Source: Lacibacter sp. H375 (GTDB lineage: Bacteria > Bacteroidota > Bacteroidia > Chitinophagales > Chitinophagaceae). Taken from it: a stretch of DNA of 64,000 bases. The position numbers and the translations under genes were made by a program. The notes below the pieces were generated by a model, which searched no databases, was not told the origin of the DNA, and worked only from the letters and a program-made list of their open reading frames with translations. Shown here one piece after another: positions 52,999 through 62,780 of the stretch. The stretch lies in the NCBI RefSeq assembly GCF_037892425.1, contig NZ_JBBKTT010000001.1, positions 1,922,001 to 1,986,000 on the forward strand, read 5' to 3'. The number at the start of each line of letters is the position of its first letter. The stretch's first letter is position 1.

Positions 52999-53721
52999 TT
53001 ATTTGATCCATTTTTCAAACTGTTGCAGCAATGCCCTCAGATCTTTTGATAAGGTTGCTTCCAATTCAACCTTTTTACCATCAACATCAGTGAATGTAAG
53101 CTTCCATGCATGCAGTGCCAAACGGTTAAGTAATGGCCGTTCTTCCTCTTCTGATTTTGCAAGTTTGAATTTTTTTCGCTTCATGGATGAGAGAAGAATG
53201 GGGGTGGCAGTACCATATACTTCATCGCAAACTATTGGATGACCAATATGTTTCATGTGCACACGTATCTGATGCGTACGTCCTGTATGTATCTGGAATT
53301 GCATCCACGAATAAAGCCCATGTTCTTCCAGCACTTTGTAATCAGTTAAAGAAGCTCTTCCTTTTGCATGTGTAATATAAGTTGCATTTTTTGCAGGGTG
53401 CTCCATGATCGGTGCATCAACACTTCCATCTTTATTCGCCAAGGTGCCGTGTACAAGACCGAGATAAAATTTCTCTACTGTCCGGTCTTCAAACTGTTTT
53501 GATAGCAGCTTGTGTGTTTCTTCATCTTTTGCAAATACAATAAGACCGCTTGTGAATTTATCTAAACGATGAACGATCCACACCTTGCCATACTTTTCAT
53601 TCAACCAATCTTTTAAAGATGGTTCGGTTTGTTTACGGTCAGGAATAGATAATAAACCAGATGGCTTGTTGAGTGCGATCCAGTGTTCCGTTTCGGCAAT
53701 AATTTCGAGTTTATTCTTCAT
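52999..53721 (-). CDS. RluA family pseudouridine synthase
   Basis: 240 residues without S4 domain. It changes uridine to pseudouridine in rRNA or tRNA. Catalytic Asp54 lies in HRLDKFTSG; the fold words IALNKPSGLLSIP and IHTGRTHQIRVHMKHIGHPIVCDEVYG are the RluA ones. Its ATG at 53721 overlaps the last 11 bases of the RsuA-type gene upstream (ATGAAGAATAA), so the two are translationally coupled. Confidence 0.95.
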   Translation of the reverse strand: MKNKLEIIAETEHWIALNKPSGLLSIPDRKQTEPSLKDWLNEKYGKVWIVHRLDKFTSGLIVFAKDEETHKLLSKQFEDRTVEKFYLGLVHGTLANKDGSVDAPIMEHPAKNATYITHAKGRASLTDYKVLEEHGLYSWMQFQIHTGRTHQIRVHMKHIGHPIVCDEVYGTATPILLSSMKRKKFKLAKSEEEERPLLNRLALHAWKLTFTDVDGKKVELEATLSKDLRALLQQFEKWIK

Positions 53722-54718
53722 CTCTGTTCTTGCCTTTGGTTTCTTCTTTCTTTTTTACAAACGACTTGTTGAGGAATTTCAAGAGACGAACTTCTTTTTC
53801 GTTGAGGTAACGCCATTTGCCACGATCAACATTTTTCTTGGTGAGGTTGGCAAAGAGTACACGATCCAAGCCTTTCACATCATAACCAAGCGATTCAAAC
53901 ATACGGCGCACAATGCGGTTACGCCCACTATGAATTTCTATACCAACGATCTTTTTATTTTTAGGATCAGCATAACCTAATGCATCAGGTGCAATAAAAC
54001 CATCTTCTAGTGTAACACCGTTCAGTAGTTTTTCGAAATCTTTTTTCTCCAAAGGTTTATCGAGTGTTACTTCATACACTTTCTTTACCTGGAAACTGGG
54101 GTGCGATAATTTTTGTGTGAGTTCGCCATCATTCGTCAACAACAAAACACCGGTTGTGTTTCTGTCTAAACGACCAACAGGATAAATACGATTGGTTGAT
54201 ACGCCTCTCATCAGATCCATAATGGTTCTTCTTCCCTGCGGATCTTCTGAAGTAGTGATATAATCTTTTGGTTTGTTTAGCAGGATGTACACCAGTTCTT
54301 TCTGTATGCTGATCTTTTTGCCGTTTACTTTTACTTCGTCTTTGTCGGTTACTTTATGTCCCGGCTCTGTAATTGCTTTACCGTTTACCAATACAGTTCC
54401 GGTTTTAATTACTTCAGCAGCTTCTCTGCGACTGCATACGCCGCAATGTGCCAAGTATTTATTCAATGGCATTTCGCCATTTGTATTTTCACGTTTGAAA
54501 GTAATGGGTTCAGCAGGTGTTTGCGCTTTAGCTACATAAGCATCGCCCTTTTTCGTCGGTCTGGTAGCTTGTGGTCTTAAACTTCTTTCTTCTGCTTTCT
54601 TTTTGGCGAAGTATTCGTTCTTATCGGCTCTTGCCTTTTTCTTTTCCTGGCGGAATTCTTCTTTCTTTTGAGCGTTTGTTTTTTGGCTTTGAAAATTGCC
54701 AAAACTCTTTTTTGTCAT
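53711..54718 (-). CDS. RsuA family pseudouridine synthase (RluB-like) with S4 domain
   Basis: 335 residues from the ATG at 54718 (MTKKSFGNFQSQKTN); an in-frame upstream non-ATG start is less likely. A lysine-rich, disordered tail of about 80 residues precedes an S4 RNA-binding domain at about 83-142 (MPLNKYLAHCGVCSRREAAEVIKTGTVLVNG), followed by the catalytic domain with Asp185 in GRLDRNTTG. RluB/RluF-type enzymes modify 23S rRNA; the site cannot be fixed here. Followed with an 11-base overlap by the RluA-type gene. Confidence 0.95.
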   Translation of the reverse strand: MTKKSFGNFQSQKTNAQKKEEFRQEKKKARADKNEYFAKKKAEERSLRPQATRPTKKGDAYVAKAQTPAEPITFKRENTNGEMPLNKYLAHCGVCSRREAAEVIKTGTVLVNGKAITEPGHKVTDKDEVKVNGKKISIQKELVYILLNKPKDYITTSEDPQGRRTIMDLMRGVSTNRIYPVGRLDRNTTGVLLLTNDGELTQKLSHPSFQVKKVYEVTLDKPLEKKDFEKLLNGVTLEDGFIAPDALGYADPKNKKIVGIEIHSGRNRIVRRMFESLGYDVKGLDRVLFANLTKKNVDRGKWRYLNEKEVRLLKFLNKSFVKKKEETKGKNRDEE

Positions 54719-54939
54719 AATGCTTGTATTTGCTGTTTTGCAACAGGATGAGCGGCAAAGGTAACTCAATTGGTTTATGGGAAGAAATAAGATATCGCTC
54801 GTTAGTTATTCGTTGTCAAAAACTCTTGATTAAGTACTGACCAAACGATTACGTAACCGTTCATCCAATGATTGGCACATGCTTAACATTTCAGAAATTA
54901 TTTTGCAAGAATTTTCCCAACAAACCGTCAAACTAATCT

Positions 54940-56181
54940 ATGAGAAATTTTTTCTTTGCCCTTTTTTTGTTGATGACCTATGTAGCCGGCGGGCAATCTC
55001 CCCAAACTCTTTATTTCGATCCTGCTTCAACTATTGGCGCACCTGCATCAAGAATTTTTGAAAGCATTACCTACATTCCTCTTGAAACAACAAAACAAAG
55101 CTTGTTTGGACAAATCAGCCGCTTAGTAGTAACGCCGCAGTATTTTATTATTTTCGATTACGATACCCAGGGCCTTTATTTTTTCGATAAGTCAGGAAAA
55201 TTTATAAAAAAATACAAAGACGACAAGTATCTTATTGGTAGTATGCAGTTTTTTGAAAAAGAGAATGCGCTCTACATCCTGCAGTCAAACAAAAACTTTA
55301 AACCAACACAGCAATTTGTAGATGAACTCGTTCGTAACCCCTTTTCACAGAGTAATAGAAAATATGCAAGGGCTGTTTTATATGATCTTTCTGATATTAC
55401 AAAAGAGCAGATAAAGGAAATACCTGAGTTTACAATTTACATGGCTAACCCTTATTGCTTGGCCCCCAAACAGTGGGCTTACAGTATTATTTTGGAAGAT
55501 AAAGATGCAAAAGATTCTGTTGATTATGAACTGAAAGTATCTGATGGAAATAAAGCCATCCGAGCTTATTTTCCCTACGCTAAGCGGAATTCATCTTACT
55601 TGTCTGACGTACAGAATATTGATTTTTTTTCAACAAGTAATTCAAACACTTTACTCTTTAGCCGGCCGTATATTTATACCATTTACCAATTAACAGCAGA
55701 TAGTATTACACCTCTTTATAATTTTGTACTTCCTTTTGAAAACACAATACCTAAATCTTTTTTCAGCAAACAGTTTAGCTCAAGAAACGAATTGCGGGAA
55801 TACAAACAAATGAACCCAAGCTATGTCTGGGAAATAAATGGATTGGTTCCATTCAATAATTACTTATTCTTCTCTCTCGATTATCAAAAACGTGATCGCA
55901 GGTTTTTGTTTGAAAGAAATGGCAACCGGTTTTATAATGTCAACAGAATAACACCCGACAGCAGCAATGCTTTCCTGCCAATCATGGGTTGGAACATCCA
56001 GTATTATGACAACACAGCGTTGTACAGCAGTATATCTTCCGATGCCATGTTCCGTTCTAAAGAAACAGAACAAAATAAAAAGCCTGTCTATTCTGAATTA
56101 GTGAAAACGTATTTCGATAAGAGTAAATCCTCAGCAAACCCCGTTATCATCATCTTGAAACCATTGACAAAAACCAAATGA
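54940..56181 (+). CDS. Secreted 6-bladed beta-propeller-like protein
   Basis: 413 residues. Signal peptide MRNFFFALFLLMTYVAGGQ. The opening (ITYIPLETTKQSLFGQISRLVVTPQYFIIFDYDTQGLYFFDKSGKFIKKY) is the signature of the 6-bladed propeller family common in Bacteroidota periplasmic proteins (PF17170-type). No lipobox is seen. Family function is unknown, usually binding. It precedes the TonB-receptor-like gene by about 95 bases with no terminator in between, so the two may form a unit. Confidence 0.8.
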   Translation: MRNFFFALFLLMTYVAGGQSPQTLYFDPASTIGAPASRIFESITYIPLETTKQSLFGQISRLVVTPQYFIIFDYDTQGLYFFDKSGKFIKKYKDDKYLIGSMQFFEKENALYILQSNKNFKPTQQFVDELVRNPFSQSNRKYARAVLYDLSDITKEQIKEIPEFTIYMANPYCLAPKQWAYSIILEDKDAKDSVDYELKVSDGNKAIRAYFPYAKRNSSYLSDVQNIDFFSTSNSNTLLFSRPYIYTIYQLTADSITPLYNFVLPFENTIPKSFFSKQFSSRNELREYKQMNPSYVWEINGLVPFNNYLFFSLDYQKRDRRFLFERNGNRFYNVNRITPDSSNAFLPIMGWNIQYYDNTALYSSISSDAMFRSKETEQNKKPVYSELVKTYFDKSKSSANPVIIILKPLTKTK

Positions 56182-56275
56182 AATGACCATACAAATTAGC
56201 AAGCTGGCTTTTAACAAGGGCGAAGATAATTTGTATGGTTATACTATGTGGCCGAAAGACAACAACAATTAACAC

Positions 56276-59161
56276 ATGAAATTAATTACCATTCTACTGC
56301 TCCTTCTCCCATGCATTATTTTGTCGCAAGAGAAAACAGTAGGCCCTGCTGGTACTGTTACCGGACTTGTAAAAGATTCAGCAAACGATTATGCACTGGA
56401 GTCTGTAACTGTACTTGTATACAAAAAAAGTGATTCTACCTTATTAAACTATCAACTCACAAACACATCCGGCGAGTTTACTTTTGATAAGCTGCCTTTG
56501 AATGTTTCATTGTTGATCAGTCTTACATCATCAGGATACAAATCGTTTTCAAAAACCATCAAGCTCGACAGTGCCAATTCATCTTACAGCTTTGGCACCA
56601 TACAACTCGGCACTAACTTTAAGAGTCTGGATGAAGTGGTGGTTCAAGCCGTATTGCCTATTCGTATGAATGGCGATACGTTAGAAATAAACCCTGCAGC
56701 ATTCAAGCTCGATTCAAATGCAGTGGTTGAAGATATGTTGCGCAAAGTACCCGGTGTTACTCTTTGGGGAGATGGTACTGTTACTGTTAATGGCAAAAAA
56801 GTAACCAATGTGTATGTTGATGGGAAACCTTTCTTTGGTAATGATCCTGCTATTGCAACTCAGAACTTACCAAAGAATGCAATTGAAAAAATACAGGTGT
56901 ACACGGAAGAAGACCGTACAAAAACTGCAGCTGAACGAACTGCTTCTGATTCATTGCTTACGATGAATATTAAACTGAAAGCCGATAAAAAGAACGGCTA
57001 CTTTGGTAAAGGTGGTGTTGGTATTGGAACTGACAATCGCTTTGAAGGTGATCTCGGTTTACAGGCTTACAATAAAAAAACAAGACTAGGTATTGGTGCG
57101 GCCATCAACAATATTAATAAAGGTGTTGAGGATTTGCAATCGTTGCTGGGCGAAACAACTTACAGAAGTTTTAACCCACGCAACCGGTATGTGGCCAATT
57201 TCGGCGGACAAGGCATTAACAAAATATACTTCTTTGGTGCTAACCTGCAGCATAGCTTTATTGAAACAACAAACAACCAACGTACAAACGAGTTATCACT
57301 TGACTTAACCGGTCGTGGTAATGTGAACAATGTAAGTTCCAGTTCAACGGGCGTTTCAACAACCGGTGCCGGCGCTTTGTATACATCATCAACACGAAAG
57401 TCAACACAGGATAACGATACAAAAAGCATAGGGCTAAATTATAATAAACGAGACAGGGATAAGGACCTGGGCGTTCGTGTTTCGATGAGTGAGACAAAGG
57501 GTTTTGGTAATTCATCGTCAACTTCACAAAGTGAAAGAGACAGTGTGGGTATCGTAAGCGAAAATGTGGAGTCGTCTCAATCGCAAACAACAAACCGTAA
57601 CATCAACCTGAGTGGAAATTTTCAAAACAAGGATAGTGATGAACGAAACCTGAAAAGTTTTTCTTTAAGGATCAACTCAGGGTATAGCGAAAATCAAAGT
57701 ATACGTAACACGCTTACAGATTTTGATTCGTATGAAAACCCGGTACGAAATACATCACTAAACCGCCTTTATAATTCAAACTCAAACAACTGGAATGGCG
57801 GTGTGAATTTTACTTATAATGCATTGAAGCGTTTATTATTTGGTAGTAATAATCTTTGGAACATTAATGTAAGAGTTACCAATAACTTCCAGGTTAGTAA
57901 ATCGGACGTTACTTATAATGTAAGTGATTTCGATTCTACAGGAAAGGTTTATGTCATCAACAATAAGATCACTAACCTTCATCATAATAATCGTATAAGT
58001 GAAGAGCCTGCTTTGAATTTATCGAAAGCATTTACTAAAAATCTATCGAACCGATACTTTCGTTCCATTACATTTTCAACAAATCTTGGCGGACAGCTCT
58101 TATGGGAAAAGGATCGTTCAAATTTCAGCAACCGTAACCTGAACAGGGACTTTGCGTTCTTTACGCCCAACTCAAATATTGCGTACTTCTATCAAAAAAC
58201 AAATGGATACAACGTTAATTTTAACGTTAATTACTCGAAAAACTTCGCCATTCCCGGACTTGATCAATTGTATCCCATCATCGATAGCACAAACCGATAC
58301 TATTTCAATTACGGGGGCGCATTTTTGAAACCTTCAGCTACTAATAGCGTTGGCTTTAATTTCAATTATAACAGGGGTAACAATAGAAATAAAAAAGCGG
58401 ATATTAACTTCAACCTTAGTGGTAACATTGGAAGAGTGAAAAATGCGATCGTTGACAGCAGTAATATTTACAATGATGGTAGCCGGGACGTTTACCTTAT
58501 TAATTTAGATGGCAGAAAAACCTGGAGCTTGTTTGGAAACGTTAATACATCGATCAAACTGAAAAAAAATGTATTGCAGTTCACTTACAGCGGATCCGTA
58601 TTTAATAGCCAATCACCAAATTACATCGATAAGATATTTTCTGTTTCACGTACCCAAAATATCAACAATTCATTGCGTGTGTATTTTGCAGTAGCCGATA
58701 TTATCAACTTCTCCTTATCGCAGGGAGTGAATATGAGTAACAGCAAACAAACAGGTGGCAAGTTGCAGTCGTTTAATAATAAAAACTATGTAACGTCTGC
58801 AAGTATGAATCTTCAATACCCGAAAGATCTTACACTAAGCAGTACATTTAACTATGTGCGGAATGAAGCGAGTAAACAAACATCAATGCTTTGGAATGCA
58901 TTTATCAGTTACCGCTTGTTGAAGAGTAAACAAATCGAAGCCAAGTTTTCTGCAATGGACATCCTGCGGCAGAACAATAATATCTTTATCAATGCCGGCA
59001 GTAATGGCATCAATACAACCGTCACCAATGGACTGGAACAATTCTACATGCTGACGATCTCTTATTTTCCACGCAAGTTTGGCGTGGGCCAGGGTGGTGG
59101 AGGTCGTCGTGGGCCCGGTGGAGGAAATGGACCAGGTGTGAGAATGGGTGGAAGACAATAG
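56276..59161 (+). CDS. TonB-receptor-like outer-membrane barrel with Gly/Arg-rich tail
   Basis: 961 residues. Signal peptide (MKLITILLLLLPCIILSQ), CarboxypepD_reg-like domain at about 26-115 (VTGLVKDSANDYALESVTVLVYKKSDS), plug-like domain at about 120-225 (LRKVPGVTLWGDGTVTVNGKKV, YVDGKPFFGNDPAIATQNLPKNAIEKIQVY), then a barrel of the OMP_b-brl_3 type. The end after residue 935 is low complexity (GVGQGGGGRRGPGGGNGPG). The tail is not a T9SS domain. Ligand unknown. It is followed by a strong terminator. Confidence 0.88.
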   Translation: MKLITILLLLLPCIILSQEKTVGPAGTVTGLVKDSANDYALESVTVLVYKKSDSTLLNYQLTNTSGEFTFDKLPLNVSLLISLTSSGYKSFSKTIKLDSANSSYSFGTIQLGTNFKSLDEVVVQAVLPIRMNGDTLEINPAAFKLDSNAVVEDMLRKVPGVTLWGDGTVTVNGKKVTNVYVDGKPFFGNDPAIATQNLPKNAIEKIQVYTEEDRTKTAAERTASDSLLTMNIKLKADKKNGYFGKGGVGIGTDNRFEGDLGLQAYNKKTRLGIGAAINNINKGVEDLQSLLGETTYRSFNPRNRYVANFGGQGINKIYFFGANLQHSFIETTNNQRTNELSLDLTGRGNVNNVSSSSTGVSTTGAGALYTSSTRKSTQDNDTKSIGLNYNKRDRDKDLGVRVSMSETKGFGNSSSTSQSERDSVGIVSENVESSQSQTTNRNINLSGNFQNKDSDERNLKSFSLRINSGYSENQSIRNTLTDFDSYENPVRNTSLNRLYNSNSNNWNGGVNFTYNALKRLLFGSNNLWNINVRVTNNFQVSKSDVTYNVSDFDSTGKVYVINNKITNLHHNNRISEEPALNLSKAFTKNLSNRYFRSITFSTNLGGQLLWEKDRSNFSNRNLNRDFAFFTPNSNIAYFYQKTNGYNVNFNVNYSKNFAIPGLDQLYPIIDSTNRYYFNYGGAFLKPSATNSVGFNFNYNRGNNRNKKADINFNLSGNIGRVKNAIVDSSNIYNDGSRDVYLINLDGRKTWSLFGNVNTSIKLKKNVLQFTYSGSVFNSQSPNYIDKIFSVSRTQNINNSLRVYFAVADIINFSLSQGVNMSNSKQTGGKLQSFNNKNYVTSASMNLQYPKDLTLSSTFNYVRNEASKQTSMLWNAFISYRLLKSKQIEAKFSAMDILRQNNNIFINAGSNGINTTVTNGLEQFYMLTISYFPRKFGVGQGGGGRRGPGGGNGPGVRMGGRQ

Positions 59162-59194
59162 CAGAAAAAGATATTGTTATTCACATAAATAAAT

Positions 59195-59226
59195 AGCGGC
59201 TATGTTTTTTACATAGCCGCTTTTTT
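59195..59226 (+). terminator. Intrinsic terminator after the barrel gene
   Basis: AGCGGCTATGT (59195-59205) pairs with ACATAGCCGCT (59211-59221), loop TTTTT, then T to 59226. Confidence 0.9.
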
Positions 59227-59268
59227 ATGAATCTGAATTTGTTTGAAATAATAAGAATAAAAAAGGTA

Positions 59269-60324
59269 TCAATTCATTCCTTCTTTATTCGCTAATTGTC
59301 CGCAGGCTGCATCAATATCTTTACCACGGCTTCTTCTTAAGCGTGCATTCACTTTATGTTTTTCTAAATAAGCCATGAATTTATTCGTTACTTCTTCATC
59401 AGGCTTTTGAAACTTCGCCATATCAATGGGATTGTATTCAATAATGTTGATGAGATCAGCAGGAACCTGTCGGTAAATTTTGATCAACTCATCTGCATCC
59501 TTCAACGAATCATTAAAATCTTTGAAGAGGATATATTCAAAGGTGATTTCATTGCCCGTCTTTTTGTAAAAATGATTCAGCGCTTCGATCAACGATTTGA
59601 TATTGTTGGTATCGTTGATTGGCATGATCTCATGACGCTTCTCATCAGTCGCTGCATGTAAACTCAACGCCAGTTTAAAACGCACTTCATCATCACCCAG
59701 TTGCCTGATCTGTTTTGCAACGCCTGCTGTTGAAACTGTGATGCGGCGTGGACTCATGCCCAGCCCATCGGGCGAAGTAATTTTTTCAATCGCCTTCAAC
59801 ACATTTTTATAGTTAAGCAACGGCTCGCCCATACCCATAAAAACAATATTGGTCAACTTTTTTTCATACACCCGTTCACTTTGTTGATTGATGAGTACCA
59901 CTTCATCATAGATCTCATCGTAATTGAGATTACGCTTGCGATCAATATAACCGGTTGCGCAAAATTTACAACTGAGTGAACAACCTATTTGCGACGAAAC
60001 ACAAGCGGTTTTTCTTTCATCGGTTGGTATCAACACACCTTCCACCAAATGACCTTCATGTGTGCGGAATCTTGACTTCACTGTTCCATCGGCTGAATAC
60101 TGTGTTGCATCAACGGCCAAAGCCGGAAGTGTAAATGTGTCACCAAGTTTCTGACGGAGTTCTTTGCTGAGATTGGTCATGTCGGCAAAGCTGTGGGCAT
60201 GTTTCTGCCAAAGCCATTCATACACCTGTTTTGCCCTGAATTTCTTTTCCCCCATGCTTTCGAAGAAATCGGTGATTTCTTCAAGACTTAAGTGGCGGAT
60301 ATTTCGCTCGTTCGCTACTTGCAT
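59269..60324 (-). CDS. rlmN: 23S rRNA (adenine-C2)-methyltransferase RlmN (radical SAM)
   Basis: 351 residues from the ATG at 60324 (MQVANERNIRHLSLEEI); an in-frame extension upstream is rejected. It methylates C2 of A2503 in 23S rRNA and A37 in some tRNAs. The cluster-binding CxxxCxxC is Cys115, Cys119 and Cys122 (GCSLSCKFC), and the methyl-carrying Cys341 is in DIDAACGQL. FMGMGEPLLNY and SLHAATDEKRHEIMPIN are further family words. It is divergent from the thiolase gene with 67 bases between starts. Confidence 0.98.
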   Translation of the reverse strand: MQVANERNIRHLSLEEITDFFESMGEKKFRAKQVYEWLWQKHAHSFADMTNLSKELRQKLGDTFTLPALAVDATQYSADGTVKSRFRTHEGHLVEGVLIPTDERKTACVSSQIGCSLSCKFCATGYIDRKRNLNYDEIYDEVVLINQQSERVYEKKLTNIVFMGMGEPLLNYKNVLKAIEKITSPDGLGMSPRRITVSTAGVAKQIRQLGDDEVRFKLALSLHAATDEKRHEIMPINDTNNIKSLIEALNHFYKKTGNEITFEYILFKDFNDSLKDADELIKIYRQVPADLINIIEYNPIDMAKFQKPDEEVTNKFMAYLEKHKVNARLRRSRGKDIDAACGQLANKEGMN

Positions 60325-60367
60325 AGCGGCAAAGGTACAAAGCAAAAATGGATTGAATTGAGTTCTT

Positions 60368-60375
60368 TACATTTG
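60368..60375 (+). promoter_or_regulatory. Candidate -7 promoter box TACATTTG
   Basis: Exact TAnnTTTG match 16 bases before the thiolase start at 60392. A -33 box is not clear. Confidence 0.45.
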
Positions 60376-60391
60376 ACTTTTATAATTACAT

Positions 60392-61585
60392 ATGAACCCA
60401 GTTTACATTATCGATTGCATCCGCACACCCATCGGCAGATACGGAGGCGCATTAGCTACTGTTCGCCCCGACGATTTGCTTGCTCATGTTATTAAAACAT
60501 TGCTGCATCGTAATTCATCCATCGATGTAAATGCGATTGAAGAAGTGATCGCTGGCGCTGCTAATCAAAGCGGTGAGGATAATCGCAATGTGGCCCGGAT
60601 GGCCGCTCTTCTTGCCGGCTTGCCTGTAACAGTTGCTGGCAATACTGTAAACCGTTTATGTGCAAGCGGCTTGCAGGCCATCATGGATAGCGCAAGAGCA
60701 ATTGCCAATGGCGACGCTGAATTGATGATTGCTGGCGGCGTTGAAAGTATGAGCCGGGCGCCTTTTGTAATGCCGAAACAAACTGATGCATTTGGCCGCA
60801 AAACGGAACTGTACGATACAACACTTGGCTGGCGTTTTATCAACTCCCGTCTTTCCGAATTATATCATCCGTACAGCATGGGTGAAACGGCTGAGAATGT
60901 AGCTAAGCAATGGAATATTTCCCGCCATGCACAAGATGAATTTGCATTAGAAAGCCAGGCAAAATATGCTGCTGCAAAAACTGCTGGTAAATGGGTTGAT
61001 GAAATAATTCCTGTTGAAGCCGTGCAAGGAAAGCAGGTGATAGTTGTACAAGGCGACGAACATCCAAGAGAGACAACAATAGAACAGTTAGCTAAACTGA
61101 AACCTGCTTTTGCAAACGACGGAACGGTTACAGCAGGTAATTCAAGTGGTATTAATGATGGTGCTGCTGCCATGTTATTGGCGAGTGAAGAGGCCGTAAA
61201 GAAATATAATCTTAAGCCAATCGCTAAAATTAGATCAATGGCAGTGGCGGGAGTTGATCCGTCTATTATGGGAGTGGGGCCTGTTCCTGCAACACAGAAA
61301 GCATTACTACGGGCAGGGCTTACCGTTAGTGATCTTGATTTGATAGAACTTAATGAAGCCTTCGCCTCACAAAGCATAGCCTGCATTCATGATCTTGGTC
61401 TTGATATACAAAAAGTAAATGTAAACGGTGGAGCCATTGCAATTGGTCATCCGTTGGGTTGCAGCGGTGTACGTATCTCCACCACCTTGTTGCACGAAAT
61501 GAAAAGAAGAAAGAGCAGGTATGGTTTAGCAACGATGTGTGTAGGGGTGGGACAAGGTGCAGCGGTAATTTACGAAGCGATCTAA
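60392..61585 (+). CDS. Thiolase (acetyl-CoA acyltransferase), 3-oxoadipyl-CoA-thiolase-like
   Basis: 397 residues. It splits 3-oxoacyl-CoA to acetyl-CoA and a shortened acyl-CoA. Active residues are Cys90 (NRLCASG), His353 (GHPLGCSG) and Cys383 (MCVGVGQG). The opening (IDCIRTPIGRYGGALATVRPDDLL) is close to PcaF/PaaJ thiolases of the beta-ketoadipate and phenylacetate routes, but no other such gene is in the window, so fatty-acid or another beta-oxidation use is possible. Single gene, with a promoter-like box upstream and a terminator downstream. Confidence 0.95.
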   Translation: MNPVYIIDCIRTPIGRYGGALATVRPDDLLAHVIKTLLHRNSSIDVNAIEEVIAGAANQSGEDNRNVARMAALLAGLPVTVAGNTVNRLCASGLQAIMDSARAIANGDAELMIAGGVESMSRAPFVMPKQTDAFGRKTELYDTTLGWRFINSRLSELYHPYSMGETAENVAKQWNISRHAQDEFALESQAKYAAAKTAGKWVDEIIPVEAVQGKQVIVVQGDEHPRETTIEQLAKLKPAFANDGTVTAGNSSGINDGAAAMLLASEEAVKKYNLKPIAKIRSMAVAGVDPSIMGVGPVPATQKALLRAGLTVSDLDLIELNEAFASQSIACIHDLGLDIQKVNVNGGAIAIGHPLGCSGVRISTTLLHEMKRRKSRYGLATMCVGVGQGAAVIYEAI

Positions 61586-61599
61586 TTTGTCAAAACAAT

Positions 61600-61623
61600 A
61601 AAGCCGCCTGTAAGGCGGCTTTT
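61600..61623. terminator. Bidirectional terminator between convergent genes
   Basis: AAAGCCGCCT (61600-61609) pairs with AGGCGGCTTT (61613-61622), loop GTA. It serves the thiolase gene and possibly the next gene, whose stop is at 61627. Confidence 0.85.
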
Positions 61624-61626
61624 GCA

Positions 61627-62148
61627 TTATAGAATACTTGCTTTTACTTTAAATTTAATATCGGTGCGGATATCTACTGCCTGCGTGAGTGTTTCTTTCG
61701 TAACAACCTTTGTACGCAGTTTGTAGCTGCTTGCTTTCACATATTTATCTAAATTCTGAGTGGTGCAGTTAAGCGAAATAGTTTGTGCAGTTGAAACAAT
61801 GTTATCAAGGCTTGCCAACTCAACTTCATCGCTGCTGCTGGTAGAAATAAATATCTGAATTGATTTCAGGAAGCTGAATGTTTTATTGCTTGGATTGGTA
61901 ATGGTCAGTTTCAGTTCTTCCAATTTGATCTCTTTTATAAGATTTGCTGCCGTATTGTTGTTTTCAAATTGCTGCGAAGAGTTGGTGGTAACATCCGGTG
62001 TTCCTACTTCAAACGGAAGATTTAAAGGTGAAGCAGCTTCTACCCGAAAGTTGGCCTGGTGATTAATGCCGAAATTGACGCCCAGTTTTTTACAACTTGA
62101 AAGTATAACAACGAACAGCATGGCTGTAAGGGAGAGTTTTGTTTTCAT
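61627..62148 (-). CDS. Predicted lipoprotein of LEA-like beta-sandwich type
   Basis: 173 residues from the ATG at 62148 (MKTKLSLTAMLFVVILSSC, lipobox Cys19 then KK). The body is one beta-sandwich-like domain (VEAASPLNLPFEVGTP, LKLTITNPSNKTFSFLKSIQIFIS, YKLRTKVVTKETLTQAVDIRTDIKFKVKA). The NPSNKTFSFLKSIQIFI segment resembles water-stress/LEA-like lipoproteins; this is weak. No enzyme motif. Confidence 0.72.
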   Translation of the reverse strand: MKTKLSLTAMLFVVILSSCKKLGVNFGINHQANFRVEAASPLNLPFEVGTPDVTTNSSQQFENNNTAANLIKEIKLEELKLTITNPSNKTFSFLKSIQIFISTSSSDEVELASLDNIVSTAQTISLNCTTQNLDKYVKASSYKLRTKVVTKETLTQAVDIRTDIKFKVKASIL

Positions 62149-62236
62149 GTGATATAGATTGAATTGTAAAAATAGCAAAAAGCTGCTACGCAGAATATTT
62201 ACGTAACTGCTTTTTGTATGGTTTTAGTGGAAACTC

Positions 62237-62731
62237 CTATTGGTTCACTTTCGGACTTAACATTGTCCAGATTTTGGCGCCAAGAAAATAAGTTTTACCA
62301 TTTTCAGAATACTTTATCAGCAAAGGATAATTTTTATAACGTGATGGTGAACCGGTTTTTTCGGAAGAGGCTTCAGAAGTAAAAACGATCTGCCTCACAG
62401 TATGAGTTGTTTCCGGAACAAGCGTTTCTACGTCAGAATCACTTCCGAGCTTGATCGATTTTTCCATCGTCACCGGAGACTTCACTTCTTCAGTTGTAAA
62501 TGCTACGCTTCGTCCATCTATCCATACTTCATCAATTGTAATACTTCTTGCATTACGGATAAGCAGGTAAACATATTGCTGAAGCTTTGCACTTCTTTTT
62601 TCTTTGGAAGAGAAATTAGCACCTCCGCTTACTTTTTGTTGGTAGGCATACAATTTCACAACAGGATATTTTCCTGTATGCAGAAACGATGTGCAACAAA
62701 TAAAAAACAAACCTGTTAAAATTGTTTTCAT
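62237..62731 (-). CDS. Small exported protein, function unknown
   Basis: 164 residues with a signal peptide (MKTILTGLFFICCTSFLHTG). The mature part is beta-rich (YVYLLIRNARSITIDEVWIDGRSVAF, TTHTVRQIVFTSEASSEKTGSPSRYKNYPLLIKYSENGKTYFLGAKIW). Not recognised. It lies between the LEA-like lipoprotein gene and a T9SS-type protein gene on the same strand, with gaps of 88 and 49 bases, so co-transcription is possible. Confidence 0.7.
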   Translation of the reverse strand: MKTILTGLFFICCTSFLHTGKYPVVKLYAYQQKVSGGANFSSKEKRSAKLQQYVYLLIRNARSITIDEVWIDGRSVAFTTEEVKSPVTMEKSIKLGSDSDVETLVPETTHTVRQIVFTSEASSEKTGSPSRYKNYPLLIKYSENGKTYFLGAKIWTMLSPKVNQ

Positions 62732-62780
62732 CTTTTTTATTTAGCCAGTTGATGCCGTAAAGAACAGCATTACACAAGCG

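Noticed and set aside
60865-61386. Minus-strand open frame of 173 codons inside the thiolase gene
   Set aside because: It lies fully opposite a strongly conserved enzyme gene, has a Ser/Ala/Leu-rich composition and no family motif.
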